NCBI RefSeq assembly: GCF_040802235.1
Contig: NC_133167.1
Span: forward strand, 41,228,001 to 41,292,000
DNA length: 64,000 bases
From: Manis javanica
Lineage: Eukaryota > Chordata > Mammalia > Pholidota > Manidae
Direction: 5' to 3'
Below are positions 36,301 to 48,559 of the stretch, piece after piece. The position numbers and the translations under genes were made by a program. Each line of letters starts with the position of its first letter. Position 1 is the stretch's first letter. The notes beneath the pieces are model-generated. The model saw nothing but the letters and a program-made list of their open reading frames with translations, was not told where the DNA came from and made no database searches.

Positions 36301-38119
36301 TGCCAGGGGATTAGTAGGATGGGCCACTGGCAGGACCTGTTCAGCCTGCACACCTTTCCCTGGGAACTGCCCTCTGCCTTTGCACAGAGCCTTGTCTGTA
36401 TTATGTACCTCCAGCTCTGTCCACAGATGATTGGACAAGGGGTGCACATCTGACCCAGGCTGCAACTCATCCAAGAGAAACTTGATCAGTTAGCTGTGAC
36501 AGTTGAGTAAGTATGCGTCTGTAAAATCAGAATTCAGGAGGCTATCTATAAGCAGTGAAAAAAAGGAAGGCTACTCTGCAGAAGTCTGGAGAAGAGAGAG
36601 GACTCAATCCACTCGGGAAGATCTGCTTCCAAGCTGGCTCATGAATGCGGCTGGCAAACTGGTGCTGGCTGTTGTCAGGAGGCCATAGTTTCCTTCCACA
36701 GCATTGCTTAAGAAATGGCAACTGGCTCTCCCCATAGTGCACAATGCAAGAGACCAAGGCAGAAGCTGTAATGCTTTTAACGGACCCATTTCAGAAGTCA
36801 CATACCATCACTTTCCTTGTATTTGTCACCAGGCCATCCTTAACTCACTGAGGAAGAAGACTCTGGAAGGCTTTCCTGGCCTATTAACAACTGGAAAGGA
36901 GCCCAACTGTCTGCCTAGACTAGGACTTAAACACTGTAACACTGGAAATAGCAGCAGCTAGTGCTGTCATTGCGAGGGGCAGTATCAGTCTTTCTCAAAA
37001 AAGCAGACAGGTAAGGAGGAAAAGGGGAGAATGAGATTAAATGTGTCCACCATATACCTGTTAAGAACTACCCTGGGCTAAGTACTATCATGATAGAGGT
37101 GCCATATACACCAAGCCAAAGGACCAGAGACACTATTCTTCAGGGTATAAGAACTTTCTTTGGTTCCCTGCACAACGGAACCACTGTCAGGTTTTGTGTA
37201 AGCATTTGGTGTTTGTGGAGAGGCTGTGGGCAGGGCTGAACCCCTCTGGAGTAGTCCTAAATAGAATCACATTCTAAAGAGTCCTCAGGATTTAAGACCA
37301 AGGACTTAATCCTAAAACTTAGGACTCTGGGGGTAACTATGACTTTGCTGGATACCTACCTTTTCCCACCAGAGAGACAGTGTTCCCCAACTCTCCACAT
37401 TATGTGTACAGTCATTATGTTGTCTGAGCAAAAACATGATATAATTTGACAAAGGACAGGATATTTGAAATCAAAACTACCACTGAAATCTTTATCCTGC
37501 TCTTGGATATATGAACAATGATTTCATATGATTTATGCTTTCATATGAATAGCAAAATAACTATGGGGAAAACTCTTTAGGGTGATTGAATTCTGTGTTT
37601 TGTTTTAATATAAGCCAATGTACTTGAAGAAATATGCATTATTTTATATTCATCACAATGCTCAGAGGTGAAAAGTATGCCAAACCTAATTAAATAAACC
37701 AAATTCTCCTGAAGGACCGCAGAGTCAATGGAGGTAAAGAACCTTCAGTGACAGGAAAAAATAATTCGTTCATTAATTAAAGGAAAAGAAACAGAACAAG
37801 AAAACATTTGCAATGGGTTTTCTGAGTATTTGTAAGACCAATTCAGGTAACACTGGGTACAGAGGGAGTCTATGTAGTCTTCAAATAGAAAATCAAGACA
37901 AAGGGTTGGTGTGATGTACACAGTCAATCACACCCTTAAGAGAATGAGATTCGGGGCTTGATGTGACTACAGTGACCCCTGCTGGAGCCTATCTTTTTAT
38001 TTTTAACTCAAGAACTAAATCAGGGCTTACGTAAGGATAAAAACAATTTTCATAGAACAATTGCGTTTGAAAGTTTGGAGAAGGCTTAGAAAACAATTAG
38101 CATTATCTTTGTACATAAT
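36301..38119. other. Intergenic, unassigned
   Basis: The block 36300-37000 is GC-richer than its surroundings and might hold an old LTR, but I see no paired ends, TATA/poly(A) pair or coding signal that I can defend. Short frames at 36503-36961 lack recognisable similarity. Confidence 0.35.
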
Positions 38120-38215
38120 TGATGAAACAGCCTTTGGCCCAGGGAGGTTAAATGACTTGTTTTAGGTCACAGAACTGAGTTTGCCAGGAAATAAGGACAT
38201 CTGCCCAGTTTGGGG
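38120..38215 (-). mobile_element. MIR SINE relic, fragment
   Basis: CCCAGGGAGGTTAAATGACT followed by TTTTAGGTCACAGAACTGAG is antisense MIR core. Confidence 0.65.
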
Positions 38216-38864
38216 GCCTGTTTATACAAGAGGAGTTTTGTCACAACAAATGAAAGTATCCGTAATACACAAAATGAGGAGGCAGGGCAAAACCTCAGGA
38301 ATTTACACTGATTTTAAAATAAATGATTCACTTGTTTTAGTTAACTAGGACTCAATTTTGCCAAAAAAAATTCCTAATTGATACTAACATGACACTTATT
38401 TTTTCTTTCCTCTTTGACCTTTATGAGTTTACACAATTTCATATCAGACTCAAATTTATTTTTGAAGTGTTAAGTTATTCTGTCCTTCATTAGATTACCT
38501 ATTTTCCTTATCTCTATTTTGATCTTTTTGAAATATTTATTTGGGCTTGAGTATACTTTTTATGTCTTTTCCCAATTTTTATCTCTAAAAAAAATCTTGA
38601 TACTGTATTAAGAAACAGGACAAAAAGCTAATAATACAGTGGTGACTGTTCATGGTTTTCCGAAGAGCCTGCCTCTGATTCTTACTCTCGGCTCAGTGCA
38701 CTGGGGTCACCCTTTGAGTGATGTTGTTTCTTCATCCTTGTGCTATCAATCAACATCTCTGTCTCCACTCCATCAAGAGTTCCCCAGATTCATGACCAGA
38801 GGGTTTGTGCATTTACTCTTCTGTCACTGTACTTGAAGGCAAAATCCTGTTTCCTGCTTCTGTT
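38216..38864. other. Intergenic, no feature recognised
   Basis: No defended feature. Short T/C-rich frames at 38639-38931 appear to be chance. Confidence 0.45.
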
Positions 38865-39030
38865 CTCTAGTAGTTATGTAACCTTGGAAAAATCACTTTA
38901 CTCCTTCCACTTTTTAGTTTCATATCTTTAAAATGGGTATAATAATATTAACTATATTCACATCACAGTGTTTCAATGAGTATCAAATAAGATAAATTAT
39001 TGAAAGAGCTTTGAAAAATACAAGGAATGA
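38865..39030 (+). mobile_element. MIR SINE relic
   Basis: TAGTTATGTAACCTTGGAAA, CATATCTTTAAAATGGGTAT and GAGTATCAAATAAGATAAAT match the MIR core and 3' part. Confidence 0.8.
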
Positions 39031-39289
39031 TGTGGAGGATAGTTTTTAAGATAATACTTTAATTTTTTCTTTGTTGTTTTTTCCCCCTATTCAACTGTTT
39101 AAGCAGATAGCCAGATTATTTTCTATTTCTTTGCTTCTGGAATGTTTTGCATAGAGAAATCTTAAGCTATCTGAGATTTGTAAAATGCCTCTTATTTTTT
39201 AAAGAAAAGATTATATTAGGAGCCCTGGAGAAGGAAGGAAGAGGAGAGGGCTTTAAGTGAAGAGTGCAAGATAGAAATCTGTCCCATTC

Positions 39290-40445
39290 ATACTAGAAAG
39301 ATCGTAGAGGTTTACTGGTTTCCTGACCAATGGGAACAGTGTAGAGACTACTATGATGATACCCCTCAGAAGGTGGGAAGACCTCAGGACAAAGACATCA
39401 TGATATATGTATTAAAACCTGACTGTTTACTTTGCCTGGCAAGAGATAGACAGTAGCAGAGATCTACAGTGATTCATGGGCAAGTGACTATTCGGCAAAG
39501 GAGTCAGGGCTTGAAGAAACACGACTGGCAGACTGGTTTAAAAGAGGTCTGAGGAGGAGTTATGTGGATGGGTCTCTCAGAGTGGACAGAGTGAGAATAT
39601 CTGTGTTCCATATAAACACTTACGAAAAGACGTCTACTGAAAAATGTTCTTAATATCAAGTAAACAACATGACCGATCTTGTGTATATCAAGCTGTCTTC
39701 CCCAGCTATCCCGGTGCTTGAACAACGGGTCCATGAACATAATGATCCTAGTGACAGTGTGTCTGTAAGAACACAGGCCTCTCTTCACCAAGGCTGATCT
39801 GGCTGCTATCACTGATGAGTGCCTATTTCACCAACATCAAAGACTAAGCTCCAAAAATGGCACAAAATCCAGGATATGCCAGTCACCTGATGGAAAAAGG
39901 ATTACACTGAACCTCCATCATGGAGGAAAAGACACTTAACCAGGATATGAATTTGCCTTCTTTGCCTATAGTGTTTCTATTAGTGCCACGATCTGTGGAC
40001 TTAGGGACTGCCTTATTCACTCTCCTGGAATCCCATAAAATATTGCTTTTGAATAAGGGATCCACTTATAGAATTAGAGTTGAAGAAATAGTTACATGTC
40101 CATAGAAGAAGATGGCTTGATAAAATGGTGGAATCATCTACTGACAACTCACTTATGTTGCCACCTGTGGGACTAAGAAGCTGTCACACAAATTATACTA
40201 TATTCTCTGAGCCTGCAGCCAATATACAATGCCATATTTTTCCATAGCCAGAACACTTTGATCTAAGAACCAAAATGTAGGAGCAATGGTGGCTCCTTTA
40301 TTATAATTCCTGACATAATCACACAACTTTTGTTTCCACAACATTGTCCTTTTAGTTTCCAACAGAAGGATACTTCCTCTAGGAAACATGAGAAGGCTTC
40401 CACTGAATGGAATCAGACTGCACATCAGCCATCTTGGGTTCTTCA
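39290..40445 (+). pseudogene. ERV-L pol relic (RNase H/integrase region)
   Basis: The order GTGGATGGGTCTCTCAGAGT, CTTCACCAAGGCTGATCTGG, ACTGATGAGTGCC, GATTACACTGAACC and ATCTGTGGACTTAGGGACTG agrees with the RNase H-integrase part of class III ERV-L elements, sense strand. All frames are broken. No LTR, gag or reverse transcriptase of this element was recognised in the window. It is distinct from, and opposite in orientation to, the provirus that starts at 40704. Confidence 0.65.
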
Positions 40446-40703
40446 TGACACTGAACTACCAAGTAAAGAAGGGGGTTACTGTACTGTCCGCAGCAAATAA
40501 TCCTAACTAAAAAGTAGAAAAAGAGATGGCACTACACAGCAAAGGGAGGGAGGGCCAGGGAAACCCAGGGATTCTCTGGGCAACTCTTAGTGTTCTCATG
40601 TCCATGGTAAAAACTACTGGAAGATTGGAGCAACCACCAAGCAAGAACCACTAATAGTGCAGGTTTGGGGAATGAGAGAGTTTAGGTCAATGTACTGTCT
40701 GCC

Positions 40704-41054
40704 TGAGAGGGATTTCAGCCCCAGGCAAGTTTACTCTGGATTTGGTGGGACTGAATAACAATGGAACATTGGGAGTAAAAGGGTTTATACCAAGCTTTAT
40801 TCTCGTGATGGCAAGTTGAGTGCTAGAATCACACCTGCCTCTGGCACGTTCACAATCTGTCTCCATCTCTGCTCTGGGCTCCTCTGCCTCAATGCAACCC
40901 CCCAGGTGGGGCTCCTTATATAGCAACACAGACAACTATGGCTCACCACCAACAGGTGTGCAAGCATGCACCTGTGAGCACTGCAGTTGCACAATGGGCA
41001 AGTAGATCAGGGTCAGGTGAGGCTCCTGGCCATGGTAACTTCCATTTCCCTACA
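40704..41054 (-). repeat. 3' LTR of ERV element 2
   Basis: 351 bp, from TGAGAGGGATTTCAG to TTTCCCTACA on the + strand (sense LTR starts TGTAGGGAAA). A sense TATA-like box is at ~40921 (TATATAAGGAG read on -) and AATAAA is at ~40797. Pairs with 45937-46287. Confidence 0.85.
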
Positions 41055-41699
41055 CTGCACCTGTCCAGGATTCTCGCCTCACAATCTATACACACTCAGT
41101 CTTCTGCAATGGTCCCTGTGTGAGAAAGCTGAAGGTTTGTAACCAGGTTCCACAACAGCAACAGAAGCTACAACAACATACAGATAACAACAAAATTATG
41201 ATAATAATAGTTGTCCTCAAGCCTGAGGACTGATAACAAAAATTATGATAATAGTCATCCTCAAGCCTGAGCAGATTAATTGCCACCAAATGATCTTCCA
41301 TTTGTACTCAAATCAATTCTACTCAGATGAGCTTATGACTTGCACTTTCCATGGGAGGCTAGCAGCAGACTGGAAGAGAGCACCATGCTCACCCAGTAAG
41401 TAGCAATTTTTGCTAGGGTGTGTGCCCAATCCACAAAGACATTAGAGGAGATTAATTTTAAGGGTGATAAGACACATGTTCTAATCACACCAACACAGGC
41501 AAATCTTGTCCACCAGGTAGGATGCATGCAAGAGAGTGATCCTGTGATGGGACAGTGGCAGGAAGGGGGTCCTATCTGGGTCTAGTACACCATACCTTTA
41601 CCACTCACCCTGTGGGAGTTACTGAGGGGTCCATGTATAAGTGCTACTGGAGGTACATGAACTGGCCATAAAGATAAAACAAAATTTCCCAGTAAGATG

Positions 41700-42980
41700 C
41701 TCTGACCTTCTGACCATTTATGATACACTACTGTAATCCTTGGGGGCAACTCTGCCATTACTCCAGGAATACATAGGAGGCCAGCCTCCAAGCCTTGTCC
41801 CCAAGGTGCCAGGAGGGCCAGCCATCACTGGTCCATGTGTTGAAATGTCCAAGGCCATGTCCACAGAATGGAGTCTCCAGGGTTTATTGCAGGTGGTGTG
41901 GCAGCAAGATGTTATTCTGGTGGCCAAATCTTGGCTTCAACAATTCCTCGTTTTGTACTTGGAGTTATATAGGGGAGGCAGTAATGTATGTTATCATGTC
42001 TAAAGGGCTCAATGGCCCCTTCCTGAGCTTCTCATTCAGACGTCATAGCAGTGTCCATAATCAGATTGACCATCCCCAGAGACTGTTGGTATTTGACTTC
42101 AAGCCAGATTTTAACAAACCATTGTGCCTCTCTATCATGCCTGCCCTGGTAGGATTATATAGTACATGAAACTTTATCCCTAATTGCTGCACCGATTTTT
42201 GTACTGTGTGTCAGTAAAGTGGGTGCCTTGATCACTCTCAATTACCTGTGGTCAGCCATAGGCTGCAGAGATACTCCAGTCCTCTTTTGGTTGTTTTCTG
42301 GTCTGTGCAACATGCAGGTAAAGCAACCAAAATTCCAGTAGCTGTGTCTACACATGTCATGATATATCGATACACTTCTCATATGGGAAGAGGCTCAGTA
42401 TAGTCTATCTGCCACCTGATGAGTGGCATCAGCCCCTTAGCTATTGTCCCAGGTTGCTGTGGAACTCGCTGTAAGTCCCTTTTAGAGCATACGGTGTGCT
42501 TCTGCCAGGCTCTGCTGACTTCATCAAAGATTAAAGGCAGACCCCACTGATGGGCTACAGCCCAAATTGTCTTCTGTCTCACATGTAACAAACACCGATG
42601 TAACCACTGGGCCACATCAGAGGCAGGCTTTCCTTCTAGCCAATGTACCTGGGCCAATTCATCTGCTTCACTGTTTCCTGGGAATGCCAGCAGTACATAG
42701 CCTGTCACAGATACACTGTGATTGTTTTAGCCTGACCAGAGGCCCATAAGTCTTGCTACAACTCTTGCTCCCAAAGGGGTCAGTGACCAACCAGTTGGCA
42801 TTGTACCATGTTGGTAGTCACAGAGTCAAGCCTCAGTAATGGGCTTTGTAGCCAGTGGCATGGTGTACTGTACCTCTGCCCCTTACCAGAATCCAATAGT
42901 TTGGTGAGTTCATTCAAGCCACTGCCAGAGATCCCAGCCATAACTGTCTTCTGCCACATGGACATCCAAGTCACAGGGCT
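41700..42980 (-). pseudogene. ERV element 2 RNase H remnant and integrase relic
   Basis: The RNase H region (42980-42780) is shortened and disrupted. 42708-42379 reads from late RNase H (NSEADELAQVHWL) into the integrase zinc-binding domain (WLHRCLLHVRQKT...) and the start of the catalytic core (WQIDYTEPLP). The remaining core and C-terminal part are fragmented between 42370 and 41700. The same region of element 1 (24300-25155) has a better preserved RNase H. Confidence 0.7.
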
Positions 42981-43099
42981 TTGATGGGTCTATCACACTC
43001 AAGGCCTTCATGGCCTTGACTACCCACTTTGCAGTGGCAAAGGCAAATGCACATTTCATCCCAGTCTCACATGACAGCCTTTTGTACCAAATGGTGTAA

Positions 43100-43863
43100 G
43101 GACTTCAGAATTTGTGCCAGACAAATACCCTCCAGTAGCCTTAAAGACCCAAAACTCTTTCAATAGTGTGATGGTCATGAGTTAACAGTTTAGGAAAAGC
43201 CTAAACTTCATCACTGCTTGTGGTTAACTTTAGTCTTACCCAACTAGGCAACACCTAATAATTTGACTGACAAACCAGGTCTCTAAACCTTTGTGCTGTT
43301 CACAGCCCATCCTTTCTCCTATAGATGTTGCAGCAGCCCAGGTGCTACACCTTCTAGGTCTGTAAGAGAATCAGAAGCATGATATCATCAATGTAATGGT
43401 ACAGCTGCACCATTGGCAGTTTCGCCCATGCTGCCGAGTCCTGGGCTACAAGTCCATGACAGATGGTGGGGTTGAGGAAGTGTCCCTGTGGAAGGACAGT
43501 GAAAGTCCTTTACCATCCTTCCCATGTGAAGGCAAACTGTTCCTGACTTTCCTGTGCTATGTCAAAGGGAAAGAAGCCATTGCCAAGATCTACAGCACAA
43601 TGGTATGTCCCTAGTTCATGACTGAGGATGTCTGTAAGACCTGCAATAAAGGGGACAGCAGCATGCAGAGGAGGTATGACTTTATTAAGTTCTCTGTAAT
43701 CCACAGTCATACACCAGGAGCTGTCCAGCTTGTTTACTGGCCACGCTGGGGAATTAAAAGGGCTATGGGCGGGCTTTATAATACCTACCTTCTCCAGTTC
43801 CTGGAGGGTTTCTCCAATTTCTTTATGCCCTCCAGGCAATTCGCACTGCTTGGTATTAGTCAC
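43100..43863 (-). pseudogene. ERV element 2 reverse transcriptase relic
   Basis: The frame 43863-43510 holds the N-terminal part: GIIKPAHSPFNSPAWPV, then MTVDYRELNKV, and the first catalytic aspartate in CAVDLGNGFF. After a break, the catalytic YIDD block is still legible at 43395-43384. Thumb sequence follows to ~43100. The motifs agree with class III retroviral polymerases, but stops and shifts separate them. Confidence 0.8.
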
Positions 43864-43989
43864 CCTACAAGCACAGGCAAAGCTACAGGTGGGAGCTTAC
43901 CATGTCCCCTCAAAACTGCCTTTAGTGTCCTCAGTCTGAACTCACCTACAGTGGTCTGCAACTATAGGCCTTATAGTACATCTATCCCC

Positions 43990-44230
43990 AAAATATATTT
44001 GGGGATGGGAGAAATACACACAGTATACTCCTTTGAGGGTAGATTCCCTATTCCTAAAGGGAATTGGGCTTGTTTCACACTGATAGCCCTACCCCTGTAT
44101 CCATCACAGCAAGGATCCCAGGAAACCGCTCAGGGGTGCCGTAAATCAATGAGCATTCAGCTCTTGTGTCTACCAGAACCAGGACACGTTGTACATTGAC
44201 TGGGGACCAATGAATTGATATTTCAACATG
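43990..44230 (-). pseudogene. ERV element 2 protease relic
   Basis: On the - strand 44173-44159 reads Val-Asp-Thr-Arg-Ala within LVLVDTRAECSLIYG. Retroviral aspartic proteases have Asp-Thr/Ser-Gly at this position, so the catalytic glycine has been replaced by arginine. Stops follow downstream near 44080. Confidence 0.6.
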
Positions 44231-44281
44231 TGGCCTCCAGTCCCCACCTGGTCCCCCAAGGCAGGTACCTTGACCTTCCTC

Positions 44282-45890
44282 TCAGTCAAACCATATCACC
44301 CAATCATCTTCCTGTGAGGGTCCAGGTGAGACTGGCTCACTCTCCAGCAAGAATTCCTGCAGGCACACAAACCAGGCTTGTGGCTTTGTCTCTGGCTTCC
44401 ATTTCTTGGTCCTCAATGGCTGAAACCATTGTTTTGACTTCAGTTGTTGCCACAGCTCCAGTAAGATTCTATTTGACTTCCCATCCAATTTCTCTTTATC
44501 TGCTCTTGCCTTTATCAAATCAACTCACATCTAGGTCCTTGTGACCTCTAGGGGGCCTATTAAACTCCTCCTCTCAGTAGTGGACCACACTCTGTTCCAT
44601 GCCCATATCACTTCTGCTTCCCCCAAATCTGCCACCGTACGGGTAACCTCATTCATGGGTTGCTCTAAGTGAGGGGAAAGAATGGCCATTAGGGGTCCAA
44701 AGAGGGACAGGGGAGCCATTTGCAGCACCACATCCCTCATCTCCTCAGCCAGGACATGATTTTCTGGGTTATAAATAGCATTTTTTATGCCCAAATCCCA
44801 TAATACTTGTTGGAGCTCAGCATACATATGCCACTTAGCAGGGGAGGATGGTAAGTCACCCTGAAAGTGTGGCCATAAGCCACAAGAGAAGGAAGTGGTT
44901 GCCTGGGGTCTGGTATGCATTTTGTAATTGCTGCCTCAAGGCAAGATGAGTTGTCAGGGAAGCCAGCTTTCCTGCTTCTAACCCAGACAGAATAATCCCA
45001 CCCACTCCTACATCTTAAAGGCACAGGAGCCAGGCTGACCGGGACTCACAGGGTTTCTGCTGAGCCCAAATCCACCAGCTCTGCCTGAGTTTTGGGGCAG
45101 AGATGGAATGTTCCATGACCTAGAGAGAGGGCTTCAGCAGGAACCTGTGGTTACCGTGTCTTAGTTTTCTTGACTAAAACAGGGCATGCTTTCAACAGAG
45201 GAGGGGTTGGTGCCTCTGGCACCATCCCTACCCCTTTGTCCTTCTCTGATGTATCCTCTACTGCTTCTGGAGCTGATGGCAGCTTCCTCACCATTCCCCT
45301 GAGCACCTCTTCTGCTACATCCTCTCCACAGTGCCTTGCAGCAATGCTATCTCAGTCTTCAACAACTCCCTTACCTTCTCCTCAATATTCTGGAGCTGGC
45401 ATTCTCATGCTTCCTCTTCTTATGCTCCTCGCAGGAGGAGCACGTCCTCCTCCTTCACCACCTTTCCTTTCCCTTAGCTTTTTTGCTGTGATGTCCTCAT
45501 TCTCCAACAAATCCCTTCCCTCCTCCACAGCACCCTGCACCTTGCTTTGTCATGCTGCCCCTTCCCATGCCTCTTGCAGGAGTTCGTCCTTCTCTTTTAT
45601 GGCCGTTTTTAATAATGTGGGGTATAGCCAACCCACGGTTCCTGCCACCTCACAGACACTCTATTTCTCTAAGGACCTCCCAATCTCATGGAGGGCCTCT
45701 ATCACTGTCTCAGGTGTCACTTCCACCTCCCCCAAATCCCAGGAAGGGGCCCATTCCTTGAGGAAGAAAACCACCTCTGTCAACATGATCACTGGGGGAC
45801 AACTAAATTCCTCCTCATCCATAAGGGTTCCTGCAGTATTTCCACATAATGGCATAAGGGCAGCCTGCTGAAGCACTCCTCCCATGAAGG
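44282..45890 (-). pseudogene. ERV element 2 gag relic
   Basis: Broken frames: 45885-45661 (contains EVEVTPETVIEALHEIGRS, shared with element 1), 45024-44785, 44920-44531 (capsid-like, with QVLWDLGIKNA) and 44518-44282 (Trp- and Lys-rich, perhaps the C-terminal part). The middle encodes Glu-rich coiled-coil sequence. Gag would form the particle core; here at least four breaks remove that ability. A 233-codon + strand frame over the same DNA (45170-45871) is a Ser-rich shadow. Confidence 0.6.
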
Positions 45891-45919
45891 CAGCTTGTTC
45901 CTTTTTTGGTCTGCAACAA

Positions 45920-45936
45920 ATCCTGCTGACTATGCA
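45920..45936 (-). other. Primer-binding site of ERV element 2, degenerate tRNA-Ser type
   Basis: On the - strand TGCATAGTCAGCAGGAT follows the 5' LTR directly. It matches the tRNA-Ser complement apart from a missing G and two substitutions. Confidence 0.6.
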
Positions 45937-46287
45937 TGAGGGGGATTTCAGACCCAGTCAGGTTCACTCTGGATTCAGTGAGACCAAACAACAACAATGG
46001 AATATTGCAGGTAAAAAAGTTTATAAAAATCTTTATTCTAGTGATGGCAGGTCGAGTGCTAGAATCACATCCACCTCTGAAAAGTTTACGGTCCATCTCC
46101 ATCTCTGCCTCCACTCAACCCCTGTGAAGAGCACTGGGTGGGGCTCCTTATATAGAAACACAGACAATGATGGCTCACCATCAACAGGTGTGCAAACATG
46201 AGTCTGCGAGCATTGCACATATGCAATAGGCAGGTAGATTAGGGTCAGGTGAGGATTCTCGCCATGGTAATTTCCAATTTCCCTACA
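45937..46287 (-). repeat. 5' LTR of ERV element 2
   Basis: 351 bp, same ends as the 3' LTR (TGAGGGGGATTTCAG...TTTCCCTACA on +). The sense strand has TATATAAGGAG (~46150) and AATAAA (~46030), in the right order for promoter then polyadenylation. It is clearly diverged from its partner. Confidence 0.85.
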
Positions 46288-48404
46288 GCGACTGATAAGT
46301 AATCACAACTAGCTAAAGTATTATCTAATAAAAGGAACAGGAGAAACATAGAAGAAAGGAGTTGTAAATACCAGGTACAGCCCATAAACTATATTGAAAT
46401 GAGAACTGTAATCATCATGCAAATTTTCCAATTTTTCTCTTTTCTGACTTGTTCCCTGAGGTCTTCCAGAATTTGAATCTACTAGAATAGGCTTGGGTCT
46501 GGAAGCAAAGAGAAATAGCAGGGATTGACCTTGAGGGGATTCATCACCCTCTATCTCAGGTAATGTTACAACATATATATCACAGGTAACGAACCAACTA
46601 CCTCAGGTAATATACAACAGGTTTATAAAGTAAAGAGAAAAAACATCAGACAGAGGAAGGATTGCTTCTCCTTACAACTAAGACTCAGTGGTACTTGGGG
46701 ACTCAAGGTAGCTGGACTCACTACCCAGGTATTTCCATTCTCAGGATCCTACACTCCTAACTGATGCCTAGAAGTCTGCATTGTAATGCATAAAACTGCA
46801 TAATCAGACTTAGGTTTGTTTTTTGCCAACAATGCATGTGGTTTTGGCAAACTTAGGTTTTGTTTTTTGCATAATCAAAGTTAGGTTGTTTTTTTTATTT
46901 GTACCTCAGCCTCACTGATACAAGGAAAAAGATATTTTTTAAGGCAGCCAAGGAAGCTTTCCGAAGTTCCGACAGGGCCTTGAGCAAAAAATGTAAAGCC
47001 CTGCATTTGTCATTTTCTTCCTCTACACTTTCTAATGCAATCTGAACCATACTCATAATTTCCACCATGATATTTTACTGTAACAACCATGTACTCTCTT
47101 AAAGTCTTGTCATTGAAAGACATCTGATTCCAGAAAACAATGGAAGATCATTTGAGGAATGTCTTGTCCCTGCATGGAACTGACTCCCAGAGTCCACTTT
47201 TCCATTGACAGTGAGGTCATTGCTGATCTCAAATCTAATCTATGTATATGTTAATGCCCAGTATATGCTCCCACTATATGATCAGTTGCTTGGGAGGAAC
47301 AGGGACACAAAAAAAAGGAAAGAAATGACCTTTGACTTCAAGTATGTTGTGATCTTATAATCAGTAGCTCAGAGTTCTGCTAAACTCCAGAGAGCAAACG
47401 GCATTCTTTGAGCTGCCTCAGTCCATCTTCACTAGATGACCAATTTAGCTTCACTAAACTTGTTAAGCTGAGTTAGAGAAGAAAGAAGCTATTGCTTGGA
47501 GCCCAAGGAGTGACCCCATATTTCTCATAGAGGTAATGTTAAAAATAATGGTTATGCTTCCATACTAATTCCTCAAAGCCTATCAGACTGAAAAGATTAC
47601 CAAAACATAGTCCTATTTGTATATAAAATAGAGTACATTTCTGGCAAAATTTTGAGTAGGTATTAATTGAATAACAAAGAAACCTTATTACCATCCAGTT
47701 GTTGTTTCTATTGCAAAGTATACTTCAAGTCTAATATGAGACATTAAAAATACCCTTCCCCTTTCCCTCTCACCTGAGCATACATACATATCCCACCCTG
47801 GCATTCAGGCTAAAAGGGAATCCTCTTCTGCTCACCTTCCAACAACATGTGTCCAGCAATAAAGGAATCACCCATAAGTAGCTGTAATGAGAAAGGCCCC
47901 TAGGGGCTTGAGGAATGTTTGGGGGTGGGAAGAATGGGAAACAGAAGATGGGCTTTATAATTAGATTGCTTAGAAAAATCAGTTTGCCTGGGGCCTTTTC
48001 AATGTACTGTGTGCTTGCTGATCCCCAGGAGGGGGTCACCAAAGGCAGCATTCACTCCATCTGTTCCAAGATAGAATAGTCTTCCAAGGACACCTTTTAC
48101 TTCTTTCACAATTCAATATTTTACAGAATGTTAAGTAACTTGCCAAGGACCACTCAGAAAGAAAGGGTCAAACTAATTAAAAGTTAGACCTATCTTACTC
48201 CAAAACCCCTGCTACTTCCTCTGTGTAGTTTCCAGGAAAACACAATCACTTTAAATAGTCTGTGGGTGTCACTTCCCACCAATTTATCATAATAAATGAA
48301 ATTGTGCCTTACCTCAAGCGTCCTATTCACTTGAACTTTTTGAGTTGCAGTCCATCCATGCTAGGAGGAAGAGCTGCTGCCGGACCTGACTCTAGTGCCC
48401 CTGA
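46288..48404. other. Intergenic; a small A/T-rich repeat cluster only
   Basis: At 46799-46895 a motif like GCATAATCAGACTTAGGTTT plus a T-run occurs three times in imperfect form. Otherwise no gene or named repeat was recognised. The antisense frame 48051-47770 has no domain. Confidence 0.45.
48351..48399 (+). repeat. Direct repeat, copy 1
   Basis: 49 bp beginning TCCATCCATGCTAGGAGGAA. Copy 2 is at 49234-49282 with about five differences. Confidence 0.75.
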
Positions 48405-48547
48405 CTAGAGAGCACATTAAAATCACCTAGATTTAAATCACCTGGGCTCTACTCCAGACCAATTAAAGTAGAGTCTCTGAGGGTAAGGCTTTTTTCTGAA
48501 GTACCCTATTTTTTTCCAATGTACACCCAGTGCTGAGAACCACTGGT
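48405..48547 (+). mobile_element. MER5-type hAT transposon relic
   Basis: AAATCACCTGGGCTCTACTC and the terminal GCTGAGAACCACTGGTG follow the MER5A pattern, with the right terminal repeat preserved. Confidence 0.6.
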
Positions 48548-48559
48548 GTAGTAAATAGA

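Larger units (their letters stand above)
40704..46287 (-). mobile_element. Endogenous retrovirus element 2 (class III-like), decayed provirus
   Basis: Two directly repeated 351-bp LTRs bound an internal region of about 4.9 kb, transcribed leftwards. In sense order: 5' LTR (46287-45937), primer-binding site, gag (~45890-44280), protease (~44230-43990), reverse transcriptase (43863-43100), connection and a shortened RNase H (43090-42780), integrase (42708 to ~41700), 3' internal DNA, 3' LTR (41054-40704). No env is visible. The LTRs differ at many positions, so the insertion is old. No clear target-site duplication was found next to the LTRs. It shares its family with element 1 at 21977-25155. 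Confidence 0.85.

Noticed and set aside
41795..42169. 124-codon + strand frame
   Set aside because: Antisense to the integrase/3' internal region of ERV element 2; no domain.
43618..44199. 193-codon + strand frame
   Set aside because: It lies antisense to the protease and reverse transcriptase relics of ERV element 2.
45170..45871. 233-codon Ser-rich + strand frame
   Set aside because: Shadow of the Glu-rich gag region of the ERV read on the opposite strand; no promoter or domain.
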